A stretch of 64,000 bases of DNA, taken from contig NZ_BNJI01000001.1 of assembly GCF_016587415.1 (NCBI RefSeq), positions 3,759,501 to 3,823,500 of the forward strand. Direction: 5' to 3'. Shown here one piece after another: positions 49,672 through 57,639 of this stretch. The notes below the pieces were generated by a model, which did not search any database, was not told the origin of the DNA, and saw nothing but the letters and a program-made list of their open reading frames with translations. Source of the stretch: Ktedonobacter sp. SOSP1-85. GTDB taxonomy: Bacteria; Chloroflexota; Ktedonobacteria; Ktedonobacterales; Ktedonobacteraceae. A program made the translations under genes and the position numbers. Positions within the stretch are counted from its first letter, which is position 1, and the number at the start of each line of letters is the position of its first letter.

Positions 49672-52218
49672 TTACTGGCGCAGGTCTGCTCCAAACTCCT
49701 CGTGGAGACCGCGAATGATGCGCTCCTGGGCCTCATTTGCCTCGGTATCTTTGAGCGTTCTCTCCTGAGATTGATAGACCAGGGTATAGGTGAGGTTCTT
49801 CTTGCCTGCTGGGATGGGGTCACCCGTGTACAGGTCGAAGAGCGTCACGGCGCGCAAGAGTTCACCACCGAGGCGCTGAATGGCGTCTTGCATATGCTGC
49901 GCAGGTACCTGCTCATCAACGATGAGGGCCAGGTCGCGCGTCAGCTCCTGGTGACGCGAGATGGGTGCGTAGGTAATACGCGCTGGAACCGCGTTGTAGA
50001 GTTGCTCCAGGTCGATCTCGCACAGGTAGGCACGCTGCGGTAGATCATAGTGCTGCTGCACCAGCGGGTGCACCTCGCCAAGGACACCTACCGGGCTGAA
50101 GACCTCTGTTCCGTCCGCTGTCTGGCGTGGCAGTTCGAGCAGCGCACAGCGTCCAGGATGGAAGGTTGGATGCTGCGTTGGCGTGAAGCGATAGCGCCCA
50201 ATCTTCAAGCCCGCGAGCAACGTTTCAATGGTTCCCTTGAGATCATAGAAGTCTGCCGGGCGCGCCAACTCTGGAATCCAGGTAATCTCCGCGGGTCCAC
50301 TGAGCGCGATACCCACCGCACGGCGCTCGTCTGGCTGCTGCGAGGCTGAGGCACCAGGCAGGTAGCGCCGCCCGATCTCGAAGAAGCGCAGGCCTGCTTT
50401 ATTACGTTTGCTATTCTCCTGAACCGTCTCCAGCAGGCTGCTCATCAGCGTCAGACGCATACACTCCATATCGTTGCTGAGCGAGTTGGCCAGCACGACC
50501 GCGGGAATTGAGTGTGGATCGAAGGTCGCCACAGCCTGCGTGCCATTGCCTTTTAAAAGTGCTTCGGGCGCCTGCTCACCTGCGCCATTCGTCGCGCGTG
50601 GCGCCTGGAGCAGGTAGCGTACTGACTCCTCGTCGGCGTTGGAGAGCAGTTTGGCCATGCGTGCGCGGCTGGTGAGCGAATAGGTGATCGTCTCATTGAG
50701 ATTAGCATTGACCAAGAGCGTGCGCAGCTCCTGCTCGCGTGCGAACCAGGTATCCTCCAGGCGCTCGGGCAGGGGGCCAATCGGAATGGTGCTGGGAATC
50801 TTGTTGTAGCCAATGAGGCGAATAACCTCTTCAACCAGGTCAGCGCTCTCCTCAATGTCATTGCGGTGCGTGGGAACGCTCACGCGCATGCCATCGCCCT
50901 GTTCATCGAATTGCACGCCGAAGCCCAGCGCGCTTAAGGTCGTCTCAACCTCGGAATGCGTGACCTTCATCGAGGTCAGCCACTCGATATCGGCGAGTGA
51001 GAAGCGCAGGGTGCGCGGCTCGACCGGGGCTGGATACTGATCCGCGATGCCGGGATTGATGGTCGCGCTCGCCAGCTCCACGAGCAGTTGGCAGGCCCGA
51101 TTCGCGCCCAGGATGGTCAGGCTTGGATCGATGCCCTTCTCAAAGCGGCTAGAGGCATCGGTGCGCAGGCCAAGTTTAGTTGAGGTACGGCGCACGCTGG
51201 ACCCCAGGAAATTGGCCGACTCCAGCAGTATCGTCTGCGTCGCGTCATTGACCTCGCTCTTGGCCCCGCCCATGACGCCCGCGATGGCCGTGGGACCCTG
51301 GGGGTCGGTGATGAGCAACATCTCTGATGTTAGCTTGCGCTCAACATCATCGAGGGTCTTAAGCTTCTCGCCTTCCAGGGCGCGGCGCACGATGATGTGA
51401 TGCTCTGGAACCAGGTCATAGTCGAAGGCATGAAGCGGTTGCCCCAACTCTAGCATGACATAGTTTGTAATATCGACCACGTTACTGATCGGGCGCATGC
51501 CAGCGGCGAGCAGGCGACGTCCCATCCAGCTGGGAGAAGGACCCAGCTTGACGTTGCTGATGATGCGCGCGCTATAGCGAGGGCAGAGCTTTTCGTCTTC
51601 CACCGTGATGCGAACCAGGTCCGAAGCGGGTGTGCCCTGCTCCGCGAAATGTGGCTGAGGCATCCGCAATGGCTGATTGGTCAGGGCCGCGACCTCGCGG
51701 GCGATACCGATAATCGACGAGAGGTCGCCGCGATGGGCCTTAATGGAGAACTCTAGCACGACCTCGCCCAGCAGGTCGGAGAGCTTCAGGCCTAGCGGAG
51801 TGTCCTCGTCGAGGATATAGATGCCGCTGTGATCGTTGCCCATTCCCAATTCGCGCGGAGAACAGAGCATGCCTTGAGAGACATAGCCCATTTTCTTCGT
51901 CTCGCGGATCTCCAGGTCGCCAACCTGTGCGCCCGCCAGCGCCAGGGGAACTTTATCGCCCAGTTTGATATTGGGTGCGCCACAGATGACGTTCAGCTCC
52001 TGCGTGCCGGTATTTACGCGTGTATAGTTCAGGTGGTCGGAGGTCTCCACTTTCTCCAGGTGGATAATCTGGGCGGTAATGATTTTATCGCCCCACTCCT
52101 TGCCAATATAATCAATCGTCTCGACCTCGAGTCCGGCCATGGTCAGTGTATGCGCCAACTCCTCGGGAGACATGGTGATGTCAACGTAGTCCTTGAGCCA
52201 ACTTAAAGGTACTCGCAT
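49672..52218 (-). CDS. pheT: Phenylalanine--tRNA ligase beta subunit
   Basis: Structural and editing subunit of the (alpha-beta)2 PheRS. 848 aa from ATG 52218 with AAGGAG 10 nt upstream; in-frame upstream sequence belongs to a dispersed repeat. Domains: tRNA-binding OB (KIITAQIIHLEKVETSDHL, residues ~40-150), B3/B4 editing module (~215-390, with MLELGQPLHAFDYD), B5 (~400-470), the core catalytic-like domain and the C-terminal FDX-ACB anticodon domain (ending EFGADLRQ). It is cotranscribed with pheS under a T-box. Confidence 0.96.
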   Translation of the reverse strand: MRVPLSWLKDYVDITMSPEELAHTLTMAGLEVETIDYIGKEWGDKIITAQIIHLEKVETSDHLNYTRVNTGTQELNVICGAPNIKLGDKVPLALAGAQVGDLEIRETKKMGYVSQGMLCSPRELGMGNDHSGIYILDEDTPLGLKLSDLLGEVVLEFSIKAHRGDLSSIIGIAREVAALTNQPLRMPQPHFAEQGTPASDLVRITVEDEKLCPRYSARIISNVKLGPSPSWMGRRLLAAGMRPISNVVDITNYVMLELGQPLHAFDYDLVPEHHIIVRRALEGEKLKTLDDVERKLTSEMLLITDPQGPTAIAGVMGGAKSEVNDATQTILLESANFLGSSVRRTSTKLGLRTDASSRFEKGIDPSLTILGANRACQLLVELASATINPGIADQYPAPVEPRTLRFSLADIEWLTSMKVTHSEVETTLSALGFGVQFDEQGDGMRVSVPTHRNDIEESADLVEEVIRLIGYNKIPSTIPIGPLPERLEDTWFAREQELRTLLVNANLNETITYSLTSRARMAKLLSNADEESVRYLLQAPRATNGAGEQAPEALLKGNGTQAVATFDPHSIPAVVLANSLSNDMECMRLTLMSSLLETVQENSKRNKAGLRFFEIGRRYLPGASASQQPDERRAVGIALSGPAEITWIPELARPADFYDLKGTIETLLAGLKIGRYRFTPTQHPTFHPGRCALLELPRQTADGTEVFSPVGVLGEVHPLVQQHYDLPQRAYLCEIDLEQLYNAVPARITYAPISRHQELTRDLALIVDEQVPAQHMQDAIQRLGGELLRAVTLFDLYTGDPIPAGKKNLTYTLVYQSQERTLKDTEANEAQERIIRGLHEEFGADLRQ

Positions 52219-52256
52219 GTAGATGGAACTCCTTGTCTGGTTTCGAATGCTGCTGG

Positions 52257-52378
52257 ATCTTATTCCGAAACCCAACCCCCCATTCGGGGGCGCGTCACTT
52301 GCGCCTGTCCCCAAATGGGGATGACTAGCGCTTCCCCCATTCGGGGACAAGCGCGCTCAGGGTTTTCGGATCAGAAGT
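52257..52378 (-). repeat. Modular dispersed repeat, copy 6 (longest, between pheS and pheT)
   Basis: Same outer arms as other copies (ATCTTATTCCGAAACCC and GGGTTTTCGGATCAGAAG on the plus strand). It holds three CCCC-ATT/AAT-GGGG modules: CCCCCATTCGGGGG, TCCCCAAATGGGGA and CCCCCATTCGGGGA. So it appears to have grown by extra modules. It lies 38 nt upstream of the pheT start, with the AATAAGAT end toward that gene, and ends 2 nt before the pheS stop. Confidence 0.85.
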
Positions 52379-52379
52379 G

Positions 52380-53426
52380 CTAGAACTGGCGCAAGAAGCG
52401 CAGGTCATTGCCGGAGAAGAGGCGAATATCATTGACGTTGTACTGGAGCATAGCGATACGCTCCACGCCCATGCCGAAGGCAAAGCCGCGATATTTCGCG
52501 GGATCATAGCCCACCTCACGCAGCACCTTTGGATGCACCATGCCGGAACCAAGGATCTCCAGCCAGCCAGTATATTTACAGACGCGGCAGCCCGTGCCAT
52601 TGCAGGAGGCGCAGCTAATGTCGACCTCGGCGCTGGGCTCGGTGAAGGGGAAGTAGCTGCCACGGAAGCGCAGGCGCCGCTCAGGGCCGAACATCTCATG
52701 CGCGAAGCGCTCAAGGACACCCTTCAGATCGGCCATGGTGCAGTGCTCATCGATCAGCAGACCCTCGATCTGGTGGAACATGGCCTCGTGCGAGACATCA
52801 ATATTCTCGTTGCGGTAGACCTTACCGGGTACGAGGACGCGCACGGGCGGCTGTTGCTGCTTCATCGTGCGAATCTGCATCGGCGAGGTCTGGGTACGCA
52901 GCAGAATCTCGCCGGGCGAGACCCAGAAAGTATCCTGCATATCGCGGGCCGGGTGATCCTCAGGGACGTTAAGTGCCTGGAAATTATAATAATCGGTCTC
53001 GATCTCCGGACCCTGTACGATCTGGAAGCCCATCTTCATGAAGATAGCGCTCACGTCCTGGATGGTACGCGAGAGGGGATGCATGTGCCCAGCAGGCAGT
53101 GCGCGCCCGGGGAGTGTCACATCGATGCGCTCCTGCTCCAGCGTTTGCAGCATCTCGCGCTGTTTGAGCTCTTCGCGCTTGGCCTTTAATTCCTGCTCAA
53201 GGGCTGACTTGACGGCATTGATCTTCTGCCCAACCACGGGGCGCTCCTCTTTCGAGAGCTTGGGCATCACGGCAGAGAGATTTTTAAGTTCGCCGCGGTT
53301 GCGACCCAGGTAGCGAGTATCCCACTCATCAAGCTGGGCAGAGGTGGTAATGCTCGCCAGTTCTGCGATGGCCTGCCCACGTAACTGTTCCAGTTGTGTG
53401 AGTAAGTCCTCAAGTTGTCCAATCAT
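52380..53426 (-). CDS. pheS: Phenylalanine--tRNA ligase alpha subunit
   Basis: Catalytic class II subunit. 348 aa from ATG 53426 (GGAGG ~12 nt upstream). N-terminal coiled region (QLEDLLTQLEQLRGQAIAEL), then motif 2 and motif 3: FHQIEGLLIDEH (~210), RFRGSYFPFTEPSAEVDISC (~250; here split by the family motif 'FPFTEPS'), CRVCKYTGWLEILGSGMVHP and GFAFGMGVERIAMLQY. A CxxCNGTGC.xC knuckle is present. First gene after the T-box leader. Confidence 0.96.
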   Translation of the reverse strand: MIGQLEDLLTQLEQLRGQAIAELASITTSAQLDEWDTRYLGRNRGELKNLSAVMPKLSKEERPVVGQKINAVKSALEQELKAKREELKQREMLQTLEQERIDVTLPGRALPAGHMHPLSRTIQDVSAIFMKMGFQIVQGPEIETDYYNFQALNVPEDHPARDMQDTFWVSPGEILLRTQTSPMQIRTMKQQQPPVRVLVPGKVYRNENIDVSHEAMFHQIEGLLIDEHCTMADLKGVLERFAHEMFGPERRLRFRGSYFPFTEPSAEVDISCASCNGTGCRVCKYTGWLEILGSGMVHPKVLREVGYDPAKYRGFAFGMGVERIAMLQYNVNDIRLFSGNDLRFLRQF

Positions 53427-53440
53427 AGCGGTAAAGTTCC

Positions 53441-53790
53441 TCCAAAAAAACAAAAAACCGACATTCGTCAACAGGGACGAAGTTGTCGGCAAAATTCTGC
53501 ACGTTCGCGCTAGAATAGCAAGCTCCGCGGTACCACCCGTTTTGAATTATGATCGCCAGGCACAGCACCTGGAAGATAACTGTGCGCCACCATAAATCCA
53601 CTCGGTTTGTCCTGTAACGGGGACCACCGGGGCTATCTACTTACACCTGCCGGGTTATGAAGGCAGAGTTTCAATAGCCAGCTCTGGGGTGAACTTCGGT
53701 GCAGGTCTTCTGCGAAAGGGCTTCCAGTCGGTGACCCCTTCTCCCTGTGCATACTCGCTACACGTACTCTCCCCATCATCGCCTTTTTTA
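53441..53790 (-). promoter_or_regulatory. T-box riboswitch (tRNA-Phe) with terminator upstream of pheS
   Basis: Read on the minus strand: stem I starts near 53785 with GATGGGGAGAGTACGTG, the AGTA-type signature. The specifier is TTC (complement of 53691-53693, in GAAGTTCACC), a Phe codon. The T-box proper GGGTGGTACCGCG is the complement of 53526-53538; its UGGU would pair with the ACCA-type end of uncharged tRNA-Phe. A terminator follows: CCGACA...GTC / GAC...TGTCGG at 53458-53489 with T-runs at 53441-53457. Uncharged tRNA-Phe should allow read-through into pheST. Confidence 0.93.
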
Positions 53791-53810
53791 CACTTTTCAA
53801 CTCAGATAAA

Positions 53811-53839
53811 AGTGTACCAGATTCAGGCTGGAAAGTCTA
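53811..53839 (-). promoter_or_regulatory. Candidate promoter of the T-box-pheST transcript
   Basis: On the minus strand TAGACT (complement of 53834-53839), 17 bp and TACACT (complement of 53811-53816). The start point would be near 53804, about 20 nt before stem I of the T-box. Confidence 0.5.
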
Positions 53840-53861
53840 GACTTTTGCATAGCCTAATAAC

Positions 53862-54898
53862 CTAATAGCCCAGCAGTGCCTGCAACTCCTTCTCACTCTG
53901 TTTACTAAGAGGAATCATCGTCTCTTGTGCGTCATTCAATAGGAGGGTATAGCTATTACGCGTAAATTGGATGACAGCCTTGATATGTTGCAAGTTGACA
54001 AGGTAGGCGCGATGAGCCTTGAAGAAGCCGCGCCCCAGGAGGCGTTGCTCTAGCTCTTGTAGCGTCAGATTGGTTGTGGCCTCCTCGCTAGCCGTGCGCA
54101 GATAAATCTTGCCATCGCGGCTGGTGGCGTAGAGAATCTCGCCGGGATCAAAGAGGATAACACGGTCCTCCTTGCGTGCCGGGACCTTGTAGGGGACAAG
54201 ACGTTCTGGAACAGCTGAGTCTTCCTCGGCAACCTCTGAGGATGCAGTGGGCGCGGGCGCCTCATTGCGGCGGCAGTCAATAACGCGTCCGCCTCCTAAC
54301 TCCACAATATGTGTGCAGAACTTACCTGCCCAGGAGAGGTCCTCGCATGTCAGCAGAATAGCCGCGCCTTCCTGGGCTTTCTGCTTCAGCAGGCGCGCGA
54401 AAAGATTCTGGGCCTCCAGGTCGGTACGCAGCGTTGGATGGTCGAGGAGCAGAAAGCCCGGATTTCCCATAAGCAAACGCGCGAATGCCACGCGGCGCCG
54501 GGCTGAGGGCGTGAGTTTGGCGACGCTTTTGCGCGCCTGGTCGCTCAGTTCAACCTGGGCCAGCACGTGCTCAATGCTCTCTTTGGGGAGATGGTGCAGG
54601 TTGCGGTACAGGTTCAAATTATCGTAGACCGAGAGACGCTCATAGAGCAGATCCTCCTCAAAGAGGGCGGCGATATGCTGGCGTACCTGGGGATTGCGAT
54701 AAATATCTACTCCCTCCAATTCCACATAACCCCCACTGGGGGAAGCATGCCAGCCAGTGTGCGTAAGAGCAGCGTTTTACCACTGCCAACGGGACCCGCA
54801 ACAGCATAGATATCTCCCCCTTCAATTTGAAGATCTTCGATATCGAGCGCATGATGGTTATCTAACATCTTGTGCAGACGGTGTACGCGTATGAGCAT
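53862..54898 (-). pseudogene. Frameshifted ABC-ATPase/LytTR fusion, degenerate ATPase motifs
   Basis: Two adjoining frames make one protein of ~345 aa. 54898-54707 carries Walker A (AGPVGSGKTLLLRTLAGML) and stops; 54725-53862 carries the rest. They join at GGGGG/CCCCC runs at 54730-54742; one extra base there restores a normal sequence (PPSGGYVELEGVD). In the second part the signature is LTPSARRRVAFA instead of LSGGQ-type, and Walker B is FLLLDHPTLRTD with His for the catalytic Glu. The last ~105 residues are a LytTR DNA-binding domain (RLLGRGFFKAHRAYLVNLQHIKAV). It is divergent from an ABC exporter. Real frameshift, slippage or sequence error are all possible. Confidence 0.8.
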
Positions 54899-54936
54899 CG
54901 TCTCTTCCCTCGCCAGGTGCTTGCTATGAGGTCTCT

Positions 54937-54999
54937 AACGGTTGGAGCGGAATAGCGCCGCAGCTATTGTAGCACAGCCGTTTGCTTCACCCAACCGTT
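54937..54999. promoter_or_regulatory. Inverted repeat AACGGTTGG in the divergent ABC gap
   Basis: AACGGTTGG (54937-54945) and CCAACCGTT (54991-54999) are a perfect 9-bp inverted pair 45 bp apart, between the LytTR-fusion start and the exporter genes. A further ACAGTTTGG near 55109 loosely resembles the half-site reported for LytTR proteins. This is a candidate operator only. Confidence 0.35.
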
Positions 55000-55185
55000 T
55001 CTCTGCTCCACTCAGCGTTTTTGTCGCTCATTCAGGGGCAGAATTGCTCCTGTTAGCGGCAAATATACTCCACTGGACCAGAATTTATAGCGCGAGTATT
55101 TTTGCCATGTTACAGTTTGGATAGATCAAGTTCGCGAGGCGAACACGAGAACATGCAAGCCTTGAAGAGTGAGAGATAGAAGATT

Positions 55186-56064
55186 ATGGATACAAGAGAT
55201 ATCATGATAGAGGCGCGTGAGTTGTGCCGTACCTTTGGCAAGAAGCAGGCGGTGGATGAGGTGAGTTTGAGTGCGCGCCGGGGCGAGATCTTTGGCCTGT
55301 TAGGCCCTAATGGCGCGGGCAAAACCACGACGATACGTATGCTAACGGGGCAGATTGAGCCGAGCGGTGGCTCGGCGCGCGTGGCGGGTTATGATGTTGT
55401 TCACCAGCGTCGCGAATTGAAGCAGGTTATAGGTGTCGTCTTTGAGGAGCAGAATCTCTACGAACGCCTTTCGGCACGCCTGAATTTAGAGGTCTCCTGT
55501 TGGCTGTATGGCCTTCCCAAAACGCGTATCGACGAGGTCCTGGACCTGGTCAAACTACGCGACCGGGCCAAAGACCCCGTACGCACCTTCTCTAACGGTA
55601 TGAAGCAGCGGGTGATGATCGCGCGTGCCTTGCTGCATCGTCCACGCGTCCTCTTTCTGGACGAGCCAAGCCGTGGACTGGACCCCATCGCTGCGCGCGA
55701 GGTACGCCAGGCAGTACGCGAACTCTGCCAGGAGGGGATGACGATCCTCCTGACGACGCACCTGATGGAAGAGGCGGACCAGCTCTGCCATCGCGTGGCT
55801 TTTATCAATAATGGGCATATCGTGGCCAATGATACACCTCGTAACCTGAAACTGGCGCACGGTGAACCCACGCTAACGGTCACCCTGTCTCAAACAGGCC
55901 AGAATGAACAATCGCTTCAAGAGCAGGTGCTCTCTCTCAATAACGCAACCGATCAGGCGCGGCTGGAGACCTGGATGCGCGAGGGACTCGTGCGTGCCAT
56001 CCACTCCAATGAAGCCTCGCTGGAAGACGTTTTTATTCAGATCGCTGGCGTACGCCCGGCCTAA
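55186..56064 (+). CDS. ABC transporter ATP-binding protein (exporter type)
   Basis: 292 aa ATPase with all active motifs: Walker A GPNGAGKTTTIRML (~45), Q-loop VVFEEQNLY, signature FSNGMKQRVMIARALL, Walker B VLFLDEPSRGLDP and H-loop LLTTHLMEE. C-terminal region ends with SLEDVFIQIAG, typical of the DrrA/NatA/CcmA-like exporters that partner ABC-2 permeases. The next gene is such a permease, 24 bp on. Substrate unknown. The divergent LytTR fusion is the likely regulator. Confidence 0.92.
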   Translation: MDTRDIMIEARELCRTFGKKQAVDEVSLSARRGEIFGLLGPNGAGKTTTIRMLTGQIEPSGGSARVAGYDVVHQRRELKQVIGVVFEEQNLYERLSARLNLEVSCWLYGLPKTRIDEVLDLVKLRDRAKDPVRTFSNGMKQRVMIARALLHRPRVLFLDEPSRGLDPIAAREVRQAVRELCQEGMTILLTTHLMEEADQLCHRVAFINNGHIVANDTPRNLKLAHGEPTLTVTLSQTGQNEQSLQEQVLSLNNATDQARLETWMREGLVRAIHSNEASLEDVFIQIAGVRPA

Positions 56065-56088
56065 GACTCAAGCAAGGTGGTGATAAAT

Positions 56089-57213
56089 ATGAATCTGCGT
56101 TCAACACTGGCTATCGCGCGCAAAGACGCGCTTGACATAATCCTCAATAAAACAACGCTTTTTGCCTTGCTCACGCCGCTCTTTATCGCGTTGCTCTATG
56201 CCCTGTTTTTAGTGGTGTTTGGCCAGCATAATACAGAGATCCTGGTTTATAACCCCGGCAACTCGCAGGTGGAGCGAGCCATCAGCAGCTACTTCGATAA
56301 AGCCAAAGTCACGCATGTCAACTCCTCGCAGGAGGTGACAGCGGCCTTTGGTCCAGATGGAAGCCACAAAGACTCACCGTATGCCGTCGGCCTCATCATT
56401 CCCAACAACTTTGAGCAGCAGATTGTGCAAGGTCAGAAGCCGGAAGTGACGCTCTACATGAACAACGACCAGGGAGCTGGAAGCCAGGGGCGAGGCGCGC
56501 TCGCCAGCATCATTACCGCCTATGTGACTACGCTTAAAGATCCCCATCCACTCGATCTGAAAATGGCCATGATCAATCCACCTAAATCAGAGATCGCCGT
56601 GGAGGATATATTACAATCCATGTTTGGCGCGCTTGGCTTGCTCATGTCGTTTATCACAGGCATCTCGGTTGTCTCCTCCCTACTGGTGGAAGAAAAGGAG
56701 AAGAAGACGCTACGAATGCTCATGGTCTCTCCAGCCACCTTTGCGGATGTCATTATGGCGAAGCTCCTGGTGGGCCTGGGGTACCAGCTCTTGCTCTCCA
56801 TCGTCGTCGCCTTGACGCTGCAAACGCTGACTGGCAATGTACCTCTCCTGCTGGTTTTTATTCTCCTGGGCTCATGCCTGGCGCTCGCTTTCGGGCTCCT
56901 CGCGGGCTGCATCTTCCAGACCAATAATGCCGTGGGTGTTTTTAACGGCGTTGGTTCAATGTTCTTTTTTGTTCCCGGCATCTTCGCGGGAGGGATTATG
57001 GGTAACCTGTTACAGAATACGCCCACAACCCAGGTCATGAAATTTGTCCCCACATACTACTTGAGCGACGGCATCTTTAAAGCCCTGAATAATCAAGGCT
57101 GGAACGCCTCCATCCTCCTGGATGCTGGCATTCTCCTGGGGAGTATTGCCGTCCTCTTCGCCCTCGCAGCCTGGCTCCTCCGCAGGCAGGCCAGCGTCGT
57201 CGCCTTAATCTAA
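56089..57213 (+). CDS. ABC-2 type permease
   Basis: 374 aa from ATG 56089 with AGGTGG 8 nt upstream. One N-terminal helix (TLFALLTPLFIALLYALFLVV), a large ~150-residue extracellular loop, then five helices (LGLLMSFITGISVVSSLLVEEKEKKTLRMLMVSP has the conserved EKE-x-T-x-L motif of ABC-2 permeases). The two-gene exporter with the ATPase resembles NatAB or antibiotic/lipid exporters. Ends before a long hairpin. Confidence 0.88.
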   Translation: MNLRSTLAIARKDALDIILNKTTLFALLTPLFIALLYALFLVVFGQHNTEILVYNPGNSQVERAISSYFDKAKVTHVNSSQEVTAAFGPDGSHKDSPYAVGLIIPNNFEQQIVQGQKPEVTLYMNNDQGAGSQGRGALASIITAYVTTLKDPHPLDLKMAMINPPKSEIAVEDILQSMFGALGLLMSFITGISVVSSLLVEEKEKKTLRMLMVSPATFADVIMAKLLVGLGYQLLLSIVVALTLQTLTGNVPLLLVFILLGSCLALAFGLLAGCIFQTNNAVGVFNGVGSMFFFVPGIFAGGIMGNLLQNTPTTQVMKFVPTYYLSDGIFKALNNQGWNASILLDAGILLGSIAVLFALAAWLLRRQASVVALI

Positions 57214-57248
57214 GCAAGAGATTCTAGAGAGCCTACAAACCCGTCTCA

Positions 57249-57309
57249 GGTACTGTATCTGATGACAGGCTGCCGGCAACGCCGGCAGCCTGTCATCAGA
57301 TACAGTACC
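57249..57309. terminator. Long perfect hairpin, 29-bp stem, after the exporter genes
   Basis: Arms 57249-57277 and 57281-57309 pair perfectly around an AAC loop. It begins 36 nt after the permease stop. A small GCGCC-GCA-GGCGC stem follows near 57317, as also seen at 20549. Confidence 0.82.
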
Positions 57310-57387
57310 CCTTTTGAGCGCCGCAGGCGCGAAAAGACCATCCAGGAATCAACTTTGACGCTACCAGGAAAAAATCGCGAAAAGGGG

Positions 57388-57417
57388 TTGACGAACTACA
57401 AATCCTTCTGCTATAAT
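57388..57417 (+). promoter_or_regulatory. Promoter of the tRNA-Pro gene
   Basis: TTGACG at 57388-57393, 18 bp, extended -10 TGC plus TATAAT at 57412-57417. The tRNA starts 19 nt further on, so the leader is only about 12 nt. Confidence 0.75.
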
Positions 57418-57435
57418 TATGACGTTCCAAGAAAA

Positions 57436-57509
57436 CGGGGTGTAGCGCAGCCCGGTAGCGCACTTCAATGGGGTTGAAGTGGTCGGAGGTTCAAATCCTC
57501 TCACCCCGA
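57436..57509 (+). tRNA. tRNA-Pro (anticodon GGG)
   Basis: 74-nt cloverleaf. Acceptor CGGGGTG pairs with CACCCCG; D arm GCGC..AGCCCGGTA..GCGC; anticodon stem CTTCA/TGAAG with loop ATGGGGT, so the anticodon is GGG and position 37 is G, both as in proline tRNAs; T arm GGAGG-TTCAAAT-CCTCT. Discriminator A, CCA not encoded. It reads CCC (and CCU by wobble). Confidence 0.95.
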
Positions 57510-57630
57510 CTAAGGTAAAGACGAGGAGCCAGCTTGTAAACTGGCTCCTCGTTTCGTTTTATCTATACCTCACTTTACCTCTTCAACCGCACATATCCGG
57601 CAAATGTAGCAACGGTGTAGCAACGCGCTA
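57509..57630 (+). repeat. Left direct repeat next to tRNA-Pro, containing a terminator
   Basis: Begins at the last base of the tRNA: ACTAAGGTAAAGACGAGG, then a 12-bp hairpin (ACGAGGAGCCAG at 57521-57532 with CTGGCTCCTCGT at 57541-57552) and a T-rich tail, and at 57602-57630 AAATGTAGCAACGGTG then TAGCAACGCGCTA. The same two blocks, at nearly the same spacing, are at 59289-59412. The middle ~65 bp differ. GTAGCAAC appears twice in tandem, as in integrase arm sites. Confidence 0.75.
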
Positions 57631-57639
57631 AATTTGCTC

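Noticed and set aside
53520..53740. tRNA-like pairing upstream of pheS
   Set aside because: Explained by the T-box riboswitch; no complete cloverleaf.
5640..57309. Long hairpins as insertion-sequence ends or CRISPR repeats
   Set aside because: Each has a unique sequence, with no transposase nearby, no regular spacing and no target duplications.
57436..57509. tRNA-Pro 3' end as the duplicated attachment core
   Set aside because: The right direct repeat does not contain any tRNA bases; the repeat begins only at the tRNA's last base.
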